Shown: in pieces, positions 1 to 5,297 of the stretch | Numbering within the stretch: the first letter of the stretch is position 1 | Layout of the letters: each line of letters starts with the position of its first letter | DNA from: Methanobacteriota archaeon | Lineage (GTDB): Archaea; Thermoplasmatota; Poseidoniia; Poseidoniales; Poseidoniaceae | Length of the DNA: 8,891 bases | Reading direction: 5' to 3' | Assembly (NCBI GenBank): GCA_018623995.1 | Contig: JAAZUV010000048.1 | Span: 1 to 8,891, forward strand | Notes under the pieces: generated by a model | Told to the model about the DNA's origin: nothing | Database searches by the model: none | What the model saw: only the letters and a program-made list of their open reading frames with translations | Position numbers and translations under genes: made by a program

Positions 1-9
1 GTTCGCTGA

Positions 10-999
10 TTACTCTTGCAAGCGCTCGATAAGTTCAGCCTTCTTACCGGAGACAGGTTTGCCTGCCGCCTTGAGGAGATCTTTGAGTTCTGCAACAGTC
101 ATTGAACTGTAATCGACGTCATCGGAAGATGCTTCTTCAGCAGGAGCCTCTTCTTCAGCGGCTTCTTCGACAACTGCTTCCTCTTCTGCGGGTGCTTCTT
201 CAGCCTCTGCAGCTTCTTCAACAGCGTCTTCTTCGACATCTTCTGCTTCGTCAGCGTCGCCTTCTGCCTCTTCTTCAGCCATGGCTTCAGCGAGTGCTGC
301 TGCCTTCTTTGCCTTGATTTCGGCTTCCTTGCGTGCTTCTTCTGCGTGGATTTCGTCGAGGGTAGGACCTTGGTCCATCGAAACACCCTCTTGCAGGAGT
401 TGGCTCTTGCGGATGACGACCGATCGGCAAGGATAGATGCTCTTGATTTGGTTCTGAATCTCGGATTCGAGCGAGCCATCAAGCATAGCAACCTGGAGCG
501 AATCGTAGGTTGTCTTGGCAACGTAGCCACGTAGGACGTCTCGTGTCTTGGCACGGATGGATTGCTTCACCGAGGTTTGAACACGCTTTTGTGTGATGAT
601 CAACGGCTTGATTCGAACCAAGTAGCCGTCTTCGGTGACAACGTCGAGAACGTCGTCAATCTTTCCACGGTATCGACGGATTTGTCGACGGATGTGGTTG
701 GTTTGATGGTGGTGACCGACAAAGGTAGTCAATGCATCTTGTCCGACTGTGTCTGTGACACGGAAACGGAGCATAACGTGCATCTTGGTGAAGTCACCAT
801 TGAATTCTTGTTGTGTCATTTCATAGATACGGCCCATGATGTGCTCGTCAGACTCACCGATGGTCTCACCGATGTTCTGGTAGTTCCATGGATATCGAGG
901 CGCTCGAATCGTGTACCAACGCTTGGTCTTCCACTTGTCTCTCTGCTTACGGGCTGCTGCTCGCGCTTTTGCGCTCATCTTCTTTGCCATGGCACTCAT
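10..999 (-). CDS. rps3ae: Small ribosomal subunit protein eS1 (S3Ae) with acidic linker and C-terminal SAP domain
   Basis: A structural protein of the archaeal 30S subunit. Residues about 21-205 match the eS1 family along their length: the RDKWKTKRWYTI start of the core, GDFTKMHVMLRFRV (68-81), GHHHQTNHIRRQIRR, a VVTEDGYLVRIKPLIIT stretch (120-136) and the IYPCRSVVIRKSQLL end (188-202). Archaeal eS1 usually stops near here, at about 200-230 residues. This protein continues with a helical Ala/Glu/Lys segment (about 213-242), a very acidic Glu/Ala/Asp linker to about 295, and a 33-residue SAP motif (297-329: MTVAELKDLLKAAGKPVSGKKAELIERL). The SAP fold usually binds nucleic acids. The start is the first ATG of the frame; Met4 or Met8 could also serve, since all three precede the basic N-terminal tail. 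No clear Shine-Dalgarno is visible, but a dyad lies just upstream. The gene is divergent from the COG1325 gene. Family identity is firm; the role of the tail is unknown. Confidence 0.95.
   Translation of the reverse strand: MSAMAKKMSAKARAAARKQRDKWKTKRWYTIRAPRYPWNYQNIGETIGESDEHIMGRIYEMTQQEFNGDFTKMHVMLRFRVTDTVGQDALTTFVGHHHQTNHIRRQIRRYRGKIDDVLDVVTEDGYLVRIKPLIITQKRVQTSVKQSIRAKTRDVLRGYVAKTTYDSLQVAMLDGSLESEIQNQIKSIYPCRSVVIRKSQLLQEGVSMDQGPTLDEIHAEEARKEAEIKAKKAAALAEAMAEEEAEGDADEAEDVEEDAVEEAAEAEEAPAEEEAVVEEAAEEEAPAEEASSDDVDYSSMTVAELKDLLKAAGKPVSGKKAELIERLQE
110..345 (-). repeat. Low-complexity coding repeat encoding the acidic Glu/Ala linker of eS1
   Basis: On the plus strand this stretch is a run of related gct-tct-tca / gct-tct-tcg triplets, which read on the minus strand as GAA/GAG, GCA/GCC and GAT codons. 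It encodes the Ala/Glu/Asp linker between the eS1 core and the SAP domain. The imperfect repetition suggests growth by slippage or recombination, so the linker length may vary between strains. The same triplet run also creates meaningless Leu/Gln-rich open frames on the other strand. Confidence 0.7.
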
Positions 1000-1003
1000 C
1001 TCG

Positions 1004-1030
1004 GAGGGGTATCTGAGGGGGCTACCCCTC
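1004..1030 (-). promoter_or_regulatory. Dyad / possible alternating hairpin in the eS1 5' leader
   Basis: Just upstream of the eS1 ATG there is a perfect 8-bp inverted repeat: GAGGGGTA at 1004-1011 and TACCCCTC at 1023-1030. Read on the minus strand, GAGGGG at the 5' end can pair with either of two CCCCTC copies. One pairing gives a 6-bp stem with the 4-base loop TAGC (1015-1030). The other gives the 8-bp stem with an 11-base loop. It could be a protein-binding dyad or an mRNA leader structure controlling eS1 translation; many ribosomal proteins control their own mRNAs, but nothing here proves it. The pairing is seen directly; the function is inference. Confidence 0.45.
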
Positions 1031-1051
1031 TAGCGTTCCACCGACATACCT

Positions 1052-1059
1052 CACCTATA
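1052..1059. promoter_or_regulatory. Possible TATA element in the divergent eS1 / COG1325 intergenic region
   Basis: The only strongly A/T-rich box in the 124-base divergent region is CACCTATATG (1052-1061). An archaeal TATA box lies about 26 bases before transcription start. Read on the minus strand (ATATAGGT), it would start eS1 mRNA near 1030, exactly where the leader dyad begins. Read on the plus strand, it would give the RNA-binding protein gene a leader of about 40 bases. No clear purine-rich BRE was identified, so this is a weak call. Confidence 0.3.
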
Positions 1060-1123
1060 TGAAGCAAATTGATGGAAAAGAAGAGCGGCAAACCTCATGA
1101 CCTTCGCTCTGTGACGTCAATAC

Positions 1124-1534
1124 ATGGGCATCCTTCACGTTCATGCGGCGGCAACTGCGCATGAATTGCAGGACATTGATTTGGTCACCCAAGCCCTGGA
1201 ATGGTTGACTGAAACCGAGTGGAATGTCGACATGACAACGTCCTACCATGGGCCACGCGTGGCGATGCTTTCGACGCAGATCAAGAAAAACAAGCAAATC
1301 GAGTCGTTTGTTGAGAAGCTCCGACCACATCATGCAACGATCCTATCAGAATTGGACGCACGTCTTGATGAAAACAACGTGATTCATCTACGGCTGAATC
1401 TCGAATCCGTCATTGGACAAAGGGTCGAACTCATATCATCCACCGACGGTGACCCTGTCATCAAGATTCGAATCAAACTCGCCGTCTACCCTGGACAAGA
1501 AGTTGAAGCGATTGCGGCTGATATTTTCGGCTGA
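1124..1534 (+). CDS. Archaeal exosome-associated RNA-binding protein, COG1325 family
   Basis: This 136-residue protein resembles the archaeal COG1325 family (PAB1135-like), annotated as RNA-binding or exosome-linked. Supporting features are the N-terminal HVHAAATAHE strand and helix (5-14), the YHGPRVAMLSTQIK segment (41-54) matching the family's 'HGNPI.L..ri' motif, the LDARLDENNVIHLRLN stretch (78-92) and the closing KIRIKLAVYPGQ strand (114-125). The length fits the family. ATG 1124 is the first possible start, because an in-frame TGA lies at 1112-1114. No Shine-Dalgarno is obvious. A TGACGTCA palindrome (1112-1119) sits just before the start. The family has been linked to the exosome by genome context and RNA-binding fold; the exact role is not settled. 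The ferredoxin gene follows 58 bases downstream on the same strand. Confidence 0.8.
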   Translation: MGILHVHAAATAHELQDIDLVTQALEWLTETEWNVDMTTSYHGPRVAMLSTQIKKNKQIESFVEKLRPHHATILSELDARLDENNVIHLRLNLESVIGQRVELISSTDGDPVIKIRIKLAVYPGQEVEAIAADIFG

Positions 1535-1592
1535 CCTAAACTCACATGGGCCTCTGAACATCATTCAAGTAGTTGATGACAATCCCCAGTCT

Positions 1593-1868
1593 ATGACTCA
1601 CGTTGTCACATCCGCATGCATGAACCATAAGTACCAAGATTGCGTCGCAGTTTGTCCTGTGGAAGCATTCCGCGAAATGGACACCTACCTCGTCATTGAT
1701 CCTGACGAATGCATCGACTGTGGTGCATGTGTTCCAGAGTGCCCAGTTGAAGCCATCTTCGCTGACACTGATGTTCCTGATGAAGAAGAAGAATGGATCG
1801 AAAGGAACGAAACTGAGGCTGCTGATGCACCTATTGCAGAAGGCGACTCACCAGTTCTTGGCTCCTGA
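1593..1868 (+). CDS. 7Fe-type ferredoxin ([3Fe-4S][4Fe-4S])
   Basis: A small (91 residues) soluble electron carrier of the Azotobacter FdI / Thermus 7Fe class. The cysteines are C9, C17, C21-P, C40, C43, C46 and C50-P. By comparison with that class, C9, C17 and C50 should hold a [3Fe-4S] cluster, and C21, C40, C43 and C46 a [4Fe-4S] cluster. The position of the non-ligand Cys11 of FdI is occupied here by His12. The family's post-cluster segment is also present (AIFADTDVPDEEEEWIERN, 54-72), followed by a short acidic tail. The frame is open far upstream, but homology begins at MTHVVTSAC, so ATG 1593 is chosen. No Shine-Dalgarno is visible. Partner enzymes cannot be told from the neighbours. 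The 7Fe assignment, rather than 8Fe, rests on the missing fourth cysteine in the first motif. Confidence 0.9.
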   Translation: MTHVVTSACMNHKYQDCVAVCPVEAFREMDTYLVIDPDECIDCGACVPECPVEAIFADTDVPDEEEEWIERNETEAADAPIAEGDSPVLGS

Positions 1869-1929
1869 TTCAATCACGGGCTTTAACCAACCTTCTTGAA
1901 GGGGTAAACCTCCGAACGGACTGATACTC

Positions 1930-2922
1930 ATGACGCGTACCGACTTTACCCAACTTCGTCACGGAAGCGACCTCATCAAGCGTGGCTTTGCTCGAATGCA
2001 ACAAGGTGGCGTCATCATGGACGTTGTTGACGCAGAACAAGCGGCTGTCGCAGAAGATGCTGGAGCTGTTGCAGTTATGGCACTCGAACGAGTGCCAGCG
2101 GACATTCGTAAGGCAGGCGGTGTTGCCCGTACGAGTCATCCAGACATGATTCAAGGCATTCTTGACTGTACATCGATTCCAGTTATGGCCAAGGCCCGTA
2201 TTGGTCACGAGGGCGAAGCACGGATTCTCGAATCCATGGGCGTTGACATGGTAGATGAATCCGAAGTTCTGACACCTGCTGATCCGTTCTTCCACATCAA
2301 CAAGAAAGCCTACGAAATTCCGTTTGTTTGTGGTGCAACCGAACTTGGTGAAGCTGTCCGTCGTATTCACGAGGGAGCGGCTATGATTCGAACCAAGGGC
2401 GAAGCAGGCACTGGTAATCTTGTCGCAGCCGTAACACACTCTCGACTCATCACACAAGAAATCAAGCAAGTCCAGTCCATGGATGACAACCTCCTCGATG
2501 AAACTGCAGACCTCATTATGGAGCGCTATCGAGTTCTCGCCAATACATCGAAACTTCCAGGAACCTATCTGGGAACACCATTTGGTACCATTGATGGAGA
2601 CATGCATGCTTCCATTCGCTCCGTATTGGACGAGGTCAAGACACTTGGACGACTCCCAGTTGTCACGTTCTCAGCTGGAGGTATCGCTACACCAGCAGAT
2701 GCTTCGCACATGATGCGCATGGGCATGGATGGCATCTTCGTTGGATCTGGTATCTTCAAGTCCGATGATCCACCAAACATGGCGGATGCAATCGTACTCG
2801 CAACGGCTCATTACGATGATGCCAGCAAGGTTGCTGAAGCACAAGCCATGATCGAAGGCGACCCAATGAAGGGTGATGAGCTGGAAACGCTTGAAGTTCG
2901 ATTGGACCAACGCGGTTGGTAA
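1930..2922 (+). CDS. pdxS: Pyridoxal 5'-phosphate synthase subunit PdxS
   Basis: The synthase subunit of the deoxyxylulose-independent vitamin B6 pathway. It condenses ribose 5-phosphate, glyceraldehyde 3-phosphate and ammonia to PLP; the ammonia normally comes from the glutaminase PdxT. It is a (beta/alpha)8 barrel. Visible catalytic residues, aligned to bacterial PdxS, are D31 (GVIMDVV), K88 (VMAKARIGH) and K156 (RTKGEAGTGN). Phosphate-site glycines are GGIATP (250-255) and GSGIFKS (272-278). At 330 residues it is longer than the roughly 295-residue bacterial enzyme. The extra length lies mostly at about 190-228, between EIKQVQSM and LDEVKTLGRLPVV, as in methanogen PdxS. ATG 1930 puts the N-terminus (LRHGSDLIKRGFARMQQGG) where expected. 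No pdxT lies in this window. The TAA stop directly touches the stop of the convergent small gene. Confidence 0.97.
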   Translation: MTRTDFTQLRHGSDLIKRGFARMQQGGVIMDVVDAEQAAVAEDAGAVAVMALERVPADIRKAGGVARTSHPDMIQGILDCTSIPVMAKARIGHEGEARILESMGVDMVDESEVLTPADPFFHINKKAYEIPFVCGATELGEAVRRIHEGAAMIRTKGEAGTGNLVAAVTHSRLITQEIKQVQSMDDNLLDETADLIMERYRVLANTSKLPGTYLGTPFGTIDGDMHASIRSVLDEVKTLGRLPVVTFSAGGIATPADASHMMRMGMDGIFVGSGIFKSDDPPNMADAIVLATAHYDDASKVAEAQAMIEGDPMKGDELETLEVRLDQRGW

Positions 2923-3150
2923 TCACTCCAACGGTGTATCGACACTCACATCACCGAGTGTCCATTTGAGTGTCTTGATGACACCTTCCAACGCTTTGAA
3001 GTTGCGAGCAGCATCTTTCATACCATCACGATCGCCGCGCTCTCGACAATCTTCGAAAAAGTCCTTCCACTTTCTCATCTTCTTCTCAGCACGTGCAAGC
3101 ATGGATTCAATTTCTTCCCATGTTCGGTCGTACGTACGTTCTGCTGCCAT
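2923..3150 (-). CDS. Small helical protein of unknown function (75 aa)
   Basis: I do not recognise this family. The 75 residues are highly charged and predicted almost entirely helical: an amphipathic stretch at about 5-62 (TWEEIESMLARAEKKMRKWK, then a charged turn around ERGDRDG, then a second helix to about 62) ending in an acidic tail. This suggests a soluble helical hairpin that may dimerise. It has no membrane segment and no cysteine pair suited to metal binding. Reasons to call it real are the ATG start, a GGAG Shine-Dalgarno 8 bases upstream, a TATA-like box further up, protein-like composition and neat packing between neighbours. It follows the nucleotidyltransferase gene by 54 bases and could be read through from it or have its own promoter. 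Its TGA abuts the pdxS TAA with no base between. Confidence 0.7.
   Translation of the reverse strand: MAAERTYDRTWEEIESMLARAEKKMRKWKDFFEDCRERGDRDGMKDAARNFKALEGVIKTLKWTLGDVSVDTPLE
2933..2985. promoter_or_regulatory. Long inverted repeat at the pdxS / small-gene convergent junction
   Basis: Arms 2933-2948 and 2967-2985 can form a 16-bp stem with two small bulges. The inner 8 bp are perfect (GACACTCA 2941-2948 with TGAGTGTC 2967-2974). Then come ATC/GAT (2938-2940 with 2977-2979) and GGTGT/ACACC (2933-2937 with 2981-2985), with TT and G bulged. A second GAGTGTC copy (2956-2962) in the loop could compete for the inner arm. It begins 10 bases after the pdxS stop and lies inside the 3' coding end of the small gene, so it could shape or protect the 3' end of either transcript. 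The pairing is seen; the role is inferred. Confidence 0.45.
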
Positions 3151-3158
3151 GATGCTTT

Positions 3159-3162
3159 CTCC
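3159..3162 (-). promoter_or_regulatory. Shine-Dalgarno site of the small helical protein gene
   Basis: CTCC on the plus strand reads GGAG on the coding strand, 8 bases before the ATG at 3150. It is the clearest ribosome-binding site in the window, where most other starts have none and may be leaderless. It supports this start codon. Confidence 0.5.
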
Positions 3163-3195
3163 AACCCGAGGGTATTAGAACTCAGTGCCTTCAAG

Positions 3196-3203
3196 TTATT
3201 TAT
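3196..3203 (-). promoter_or_regulatory. Possible TATA box for the small helical protein gene
   Basis: TTATTTAT on the plus strand reads ATAAATAA on the coding strand, just after the nucleotidyltransferase stop codon. With the usual archaeal spacing of about 26 bases, transcription would start near 3173. That leaves a leader of about 23 bases holding the GGAG site. The parts fit together, so this gene may have its own promoter rather than relying on read-through. Confidence 0.4.
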
Positions 3204-3204
3204 C

Positions 3205-4233
3205 TCAAACGTTTTCGAGGCGCTCATTGTCACCCAAGATAACGTTGGAAGTCGAGACATTGCTCGAAACAATAGCACCAGGTGAGAGAATACCGTACTC
3301 CAGATGCACATCATCTTCAACCGTTGAACCGTTCATGAGCACACAGTGTTTCAGCACAGAGTTCGCCCCAACAACTGCGTGTTGAGCGATAACGGAATTC
3401 TCAACAGTTGCATCCTCGTGAACATGAGCCGTTGGATCGATAAATGAACCATGTTCGATTCGAGCGCCTTCTGGAATTGGAAACGCAAGTTCATTCTTAC
3501 GTTCAATGAGAACGTTTTGTGCTCGAATCAATTCCGAGGGAGAGCCAACATCAAACCAAACACCGTTGATGGCTTGAGCATACATTGGCCAACCCATTTC
3601 GAGGAGACGTGGGAAGAGATCTTTCGAAAAGTCGTACTTCTCTCCCTCTGGAACCAATGCCATAACTTCTGGCTCGAGAATATACAATCCTGCATTGATG
3701 ACATTGCTGAATGCTTCCTCAGGGGTTGGTTTTTCCTTGAATCGTCGAATGTAACCCTCACGAAGCGCGCCATCAACATCACCTTCGTTGGTTGTTGACA
3801 ATCCTACGATTCCAAACGGACTTGGATCTTCAACTTCCCACAACGCCATCGTCGCTTTTGCACCACTACGCTTGTGTGCTTCGAGCAATGCAGCAACATC
3901 AAAGGATGCCACAGAATCTCCAGAACCGATGATGACGGTTTCTGTGATTTCATCGAGTAAGAGACGAACACTACCCGCTGTCCCCATAGGTGTTGCTTCT
4001 TGGTTGATTCGAGCAGTACGTCCATCCATATTCCACTGTTCAACATGAGCAGCGAGCATATCGCCTCGATAGCCTGTTGTAACGATGAGGTTGTCAACAC
4101 CACCCTGAACCATCGAATCTTTGACGAAGTCAATGACTGGACGACCAAGAACTTCGACCATTGGTTTTGGACGAACGTCCGTAATTGGACGTAGTCGGGA
4201 ACCTTGGCCTCCGGCCATGATGATGCCAAGCAT
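3205..4233 (-). CDS. Sugar-1-phosphate nucleotidyltransferase with C-terminal left-handed beta-helix (COG1208 type)
   Basis: It transfers a nucleoside monophosphate from an NTP to a sugar 1-phosphate, giving an NDP-sugar for glycan, glycolipid or protein glycosylation. The N-terminal Rossmann-like domain (1 to about 240) shows the nucleotide loop MAGGQGSRLRPIT (6-18), RPKPM (21-25), the metal-site Asp in GSGD (D106), the FKEKPTPEEA segment (165-174), NAGLYILEP (180-188) and the second acidic site WFDVGSPSEL (226-235). Residues about 257-336 carry hexapeptide-like repeats typical of a left-handed beta-helix. The architecture fits mannose-1-phosphate guanylyltransferase, glucose-1-phosphate thymidylyl-/uridylyltransferase and GlmU-like enzymes; the base and sugar cannot be decided from sequence. 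Length 342 is normal. The start ATG lies 5 bases after the coiled-coil gene's stop, without a clear Shine-Dalgarno, so the two are probably co-transcribed. Confidence 0.92.
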   Translation of the reverse strand: MLGIIMAGGQGSRLRPITDVRPKPMVEVLGRPVIDFVKDSMVQGGVDNLIVTTGYRGDMLAAHVEQWNMDGRTARINQEATPMGTAGSVRLLLDEITETVIIGSGDSVASFDVAALLEAHKRSGAKATMALWEVEDPSPFGIVGLSTTNEGDVDGALREGYIRRFKEKPTPEEAFSNVINAGLYILEPEVMALVPEGEKYDFSKDLFPRLLEMGWPMYAQAINGVWFDVGSPSELIRAQNVLIERKNELAFPIPEGARIEHGSFIDPTAHVHEDATVENSVIAQHAVVGANSVLKHCVLMNGSTVEDDVHLEYGILSPGAIVSSNVSTSNVILGDNERLENV

Positions 4234-4238
4234 GCTGA

Positions 4239-5246
4239 TCAGCGTCGTCGACGACCAGCCGACATGTCGATTCGGCCCATCTTCTTCTTCTTTCCACCAC
4301 GACGTGGTGTTGCCGTAGCAGTGGTTTCTTCCTGACCCATTCCACCAAAGGTAAGTGTACCTTCACTAAGGAGACTGGAAATCAATTCTTCAGCAACTTC
4401 TTCAGATTCAGCACCCGTCTTAAGACTCTTTGTTACAGCGTTGTTGTGCTCAGTCATCCATGACTTACGTTCCTCACGAGCCATGTTCAGCTCATCTCGA
4501 ACCTTGTTGACGTCAGCCATCATCTCATCGATCTTGGCATGCGCATCGTCTGCCTTGGCTCGGAGTGCGACGTATTCGTTGTGGTGTCGGTCACCCTCTG
4601 CTTTGAGGAAGTCGCGGTGAGCGAACGCTTCATCCACTTCCTTGGACTTTTCATCAGCACGACCGACTGCTTCAAGCATTGCTTGGTGAGCAGCATCGGC
4701 TTCTGCCTTGAGCGTCTTGATAGCAGAATCGAGGTCATCGAGGTCGACAGCAACCAACTCGAAGGCTTCAACATCAGGAGCCAATTCCTGGATGCGGCGG
4801 TGCATGAGTTTGATTTTCTCCATGGTTTCTTTTTCCTTCTTTGGACCCATGGCAGAGGTGTTGTAGAGATTCTCGAGTTGGGCAACATCTCGCTTCAATT
4901 GTGCATGTTCTGCTGTTGCACTCTTCTTCTCGCTCTTTTCACCACGACGACCTTTGGCTTGACCAATGACCGACTTGATTTGATCTTGAATGGCGTTTCT
5001 CTTTTCCTTGAACATTCGAACCTCTGAGCGAATGGCCTTGACTTCAGCAAGGACAACATCGACCTTTTCACGGTGCTCTTTGTATTGCGCTTGAACAGCG
5101 TTGCGTTGCTCAGCAGCAGAACGAGCATCTGAACTGAAATTGTTGCGAACATCTCGCAACTTGCGTACCTTTGCTTCCATAGCATGCAAGCGGTCTCTCA
5201 ACTCTGCATCAGGGCGTTCGTCTGCTTGGTCTTTCGAACCCAACAT
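4239..5246 (-). CDS. Archaeal coiled-coil protein, COG1340-like
   Basis: A 335-residue, almost wholly helical, charged protein with long coiled-coil stretches (about 15-100, 110-165 and 170-275). The central LENLYNTSAMGPKKEKETMEKI segment (about 124-145) matches the hallmark of the archaeal coiled-coil family COG1340, whose members carry a similar 'LE..qqTs.L.peeEkelv.ki' region between two coiled coils. Members are often mislabelled as phosphoserine phosphatase; no phosphatase motif is present. The C-terminal tail (about 311-335) is strongly basic (RRGGKKKKMGR and a final RRRR), which suggests nucleic-acid or ribosome contact. There are no membrane segments or cysteine sites. The start ATG is directly preceded by a 6-bp hairpin. 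The nucleotidyltransferase gene follows by 5 bases. The family's molecular function is unknown to me; family placement is fairly sure. Confidence 0.8.
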   Translation of the reverse strand: MLGSKDQADERPDAELRDRLHAMEAKVRKLRDVRNNFSSDARSAAEQRNAVQAQYKEHREKVDVVLAEVKAIRSEVRMFKEKRNAIQDQIKSVIGQAKGRRGEKSEKKSATAEHAQLKRDVAQLENLYNTSAMGPKKEKETMEKIKLMHRRIQELAPDVEAFELVAVDLDDLDSAIKTLKAEADAAHQAMLEAVGRADEKSKEVDEAFAHRDFLKAEGDRHHNEYVALRAKADDAHAKIDEMMADVNKVRDELNMAREERKSWMTEHNNAVTKSLKTGAESEEVAEELISSLLSEGTLTFGGMGQEETTATATPRRGGKKKKMGRIDMSAGRRRR

Positions 5247-5262
5247 ACCACTGCGTAGTGGT
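5247..5262 (-). promoter_or_regulatory. Inverted repeat directly abutting the coiled-coil gene start
   Basis: ACCACT (5247-5252) and AGTGGT (5257-5262) form a perfect 6-bp dyad with a 4-base centre, ending exactly one base before the ATG at 5246. It could be an operator at the transcription start of a leaderless gene, or a leader hairpin limiting start-codon access. No Shine-Dalgarno is present. The dyad is seen; its function is inferred and a chance match is possible. Confidence 0.35.
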
Positions 5263-5297
5263 TTTGCATTTCAAACCTATGGCTTGGAAAAACCGGT

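Noticed and set aside
102..317. A plus-strand frame encoding a Leu/Gln-rich peptide
   Set aside because: It is only the complement of the triplet-repetitive acidic linker of eS1; low-complexity coding DNA readily leaves other frames open.
562..1062. A 166-codon plus-strand open frame opposite eS1
   Set aside because: It is the antisense frame of a firm ribosomal protein gene. The translation is Val/Leu/Thr-rich without family features and it crosses the eS1 leader dyad.
1059..1100. A 13-residue upstream open frame (ATG at 1059, TGA at 1098-1100) before the COG1325 gene
   Set aside because: Its ATG overlaps the TATA-like box, so it may not even be transcribed, and no ribosome site precedes it. 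Probably chance.
1891..1902. Short inverted repeat CCTTC-TT-GAAGG upstream of pdxS
   Set aside because: Five base pairs around a 2-base centre is common by chance, cannot fold well as RNA with so small a loop, and lines up with no promoter element.
1870..2607. A 245-codon open frame on the minus strand, antisense to pdxS
   Set aside because: It lies entirely opposite a well-conserved pdxS gene. Its product is rich in Cys, His, Asn and Ser with no domain pattern, as expected from the mirror frame of a GC-balanced coding sequence.
4239..5246. Phosphoserine phosphatase, a label often attached to this coiled-coil family
   Set aside because: No HAD motif (DxDx[T/V]) or other catalytic pattern is present; the protein is coiled coil throughout with a basic tail.
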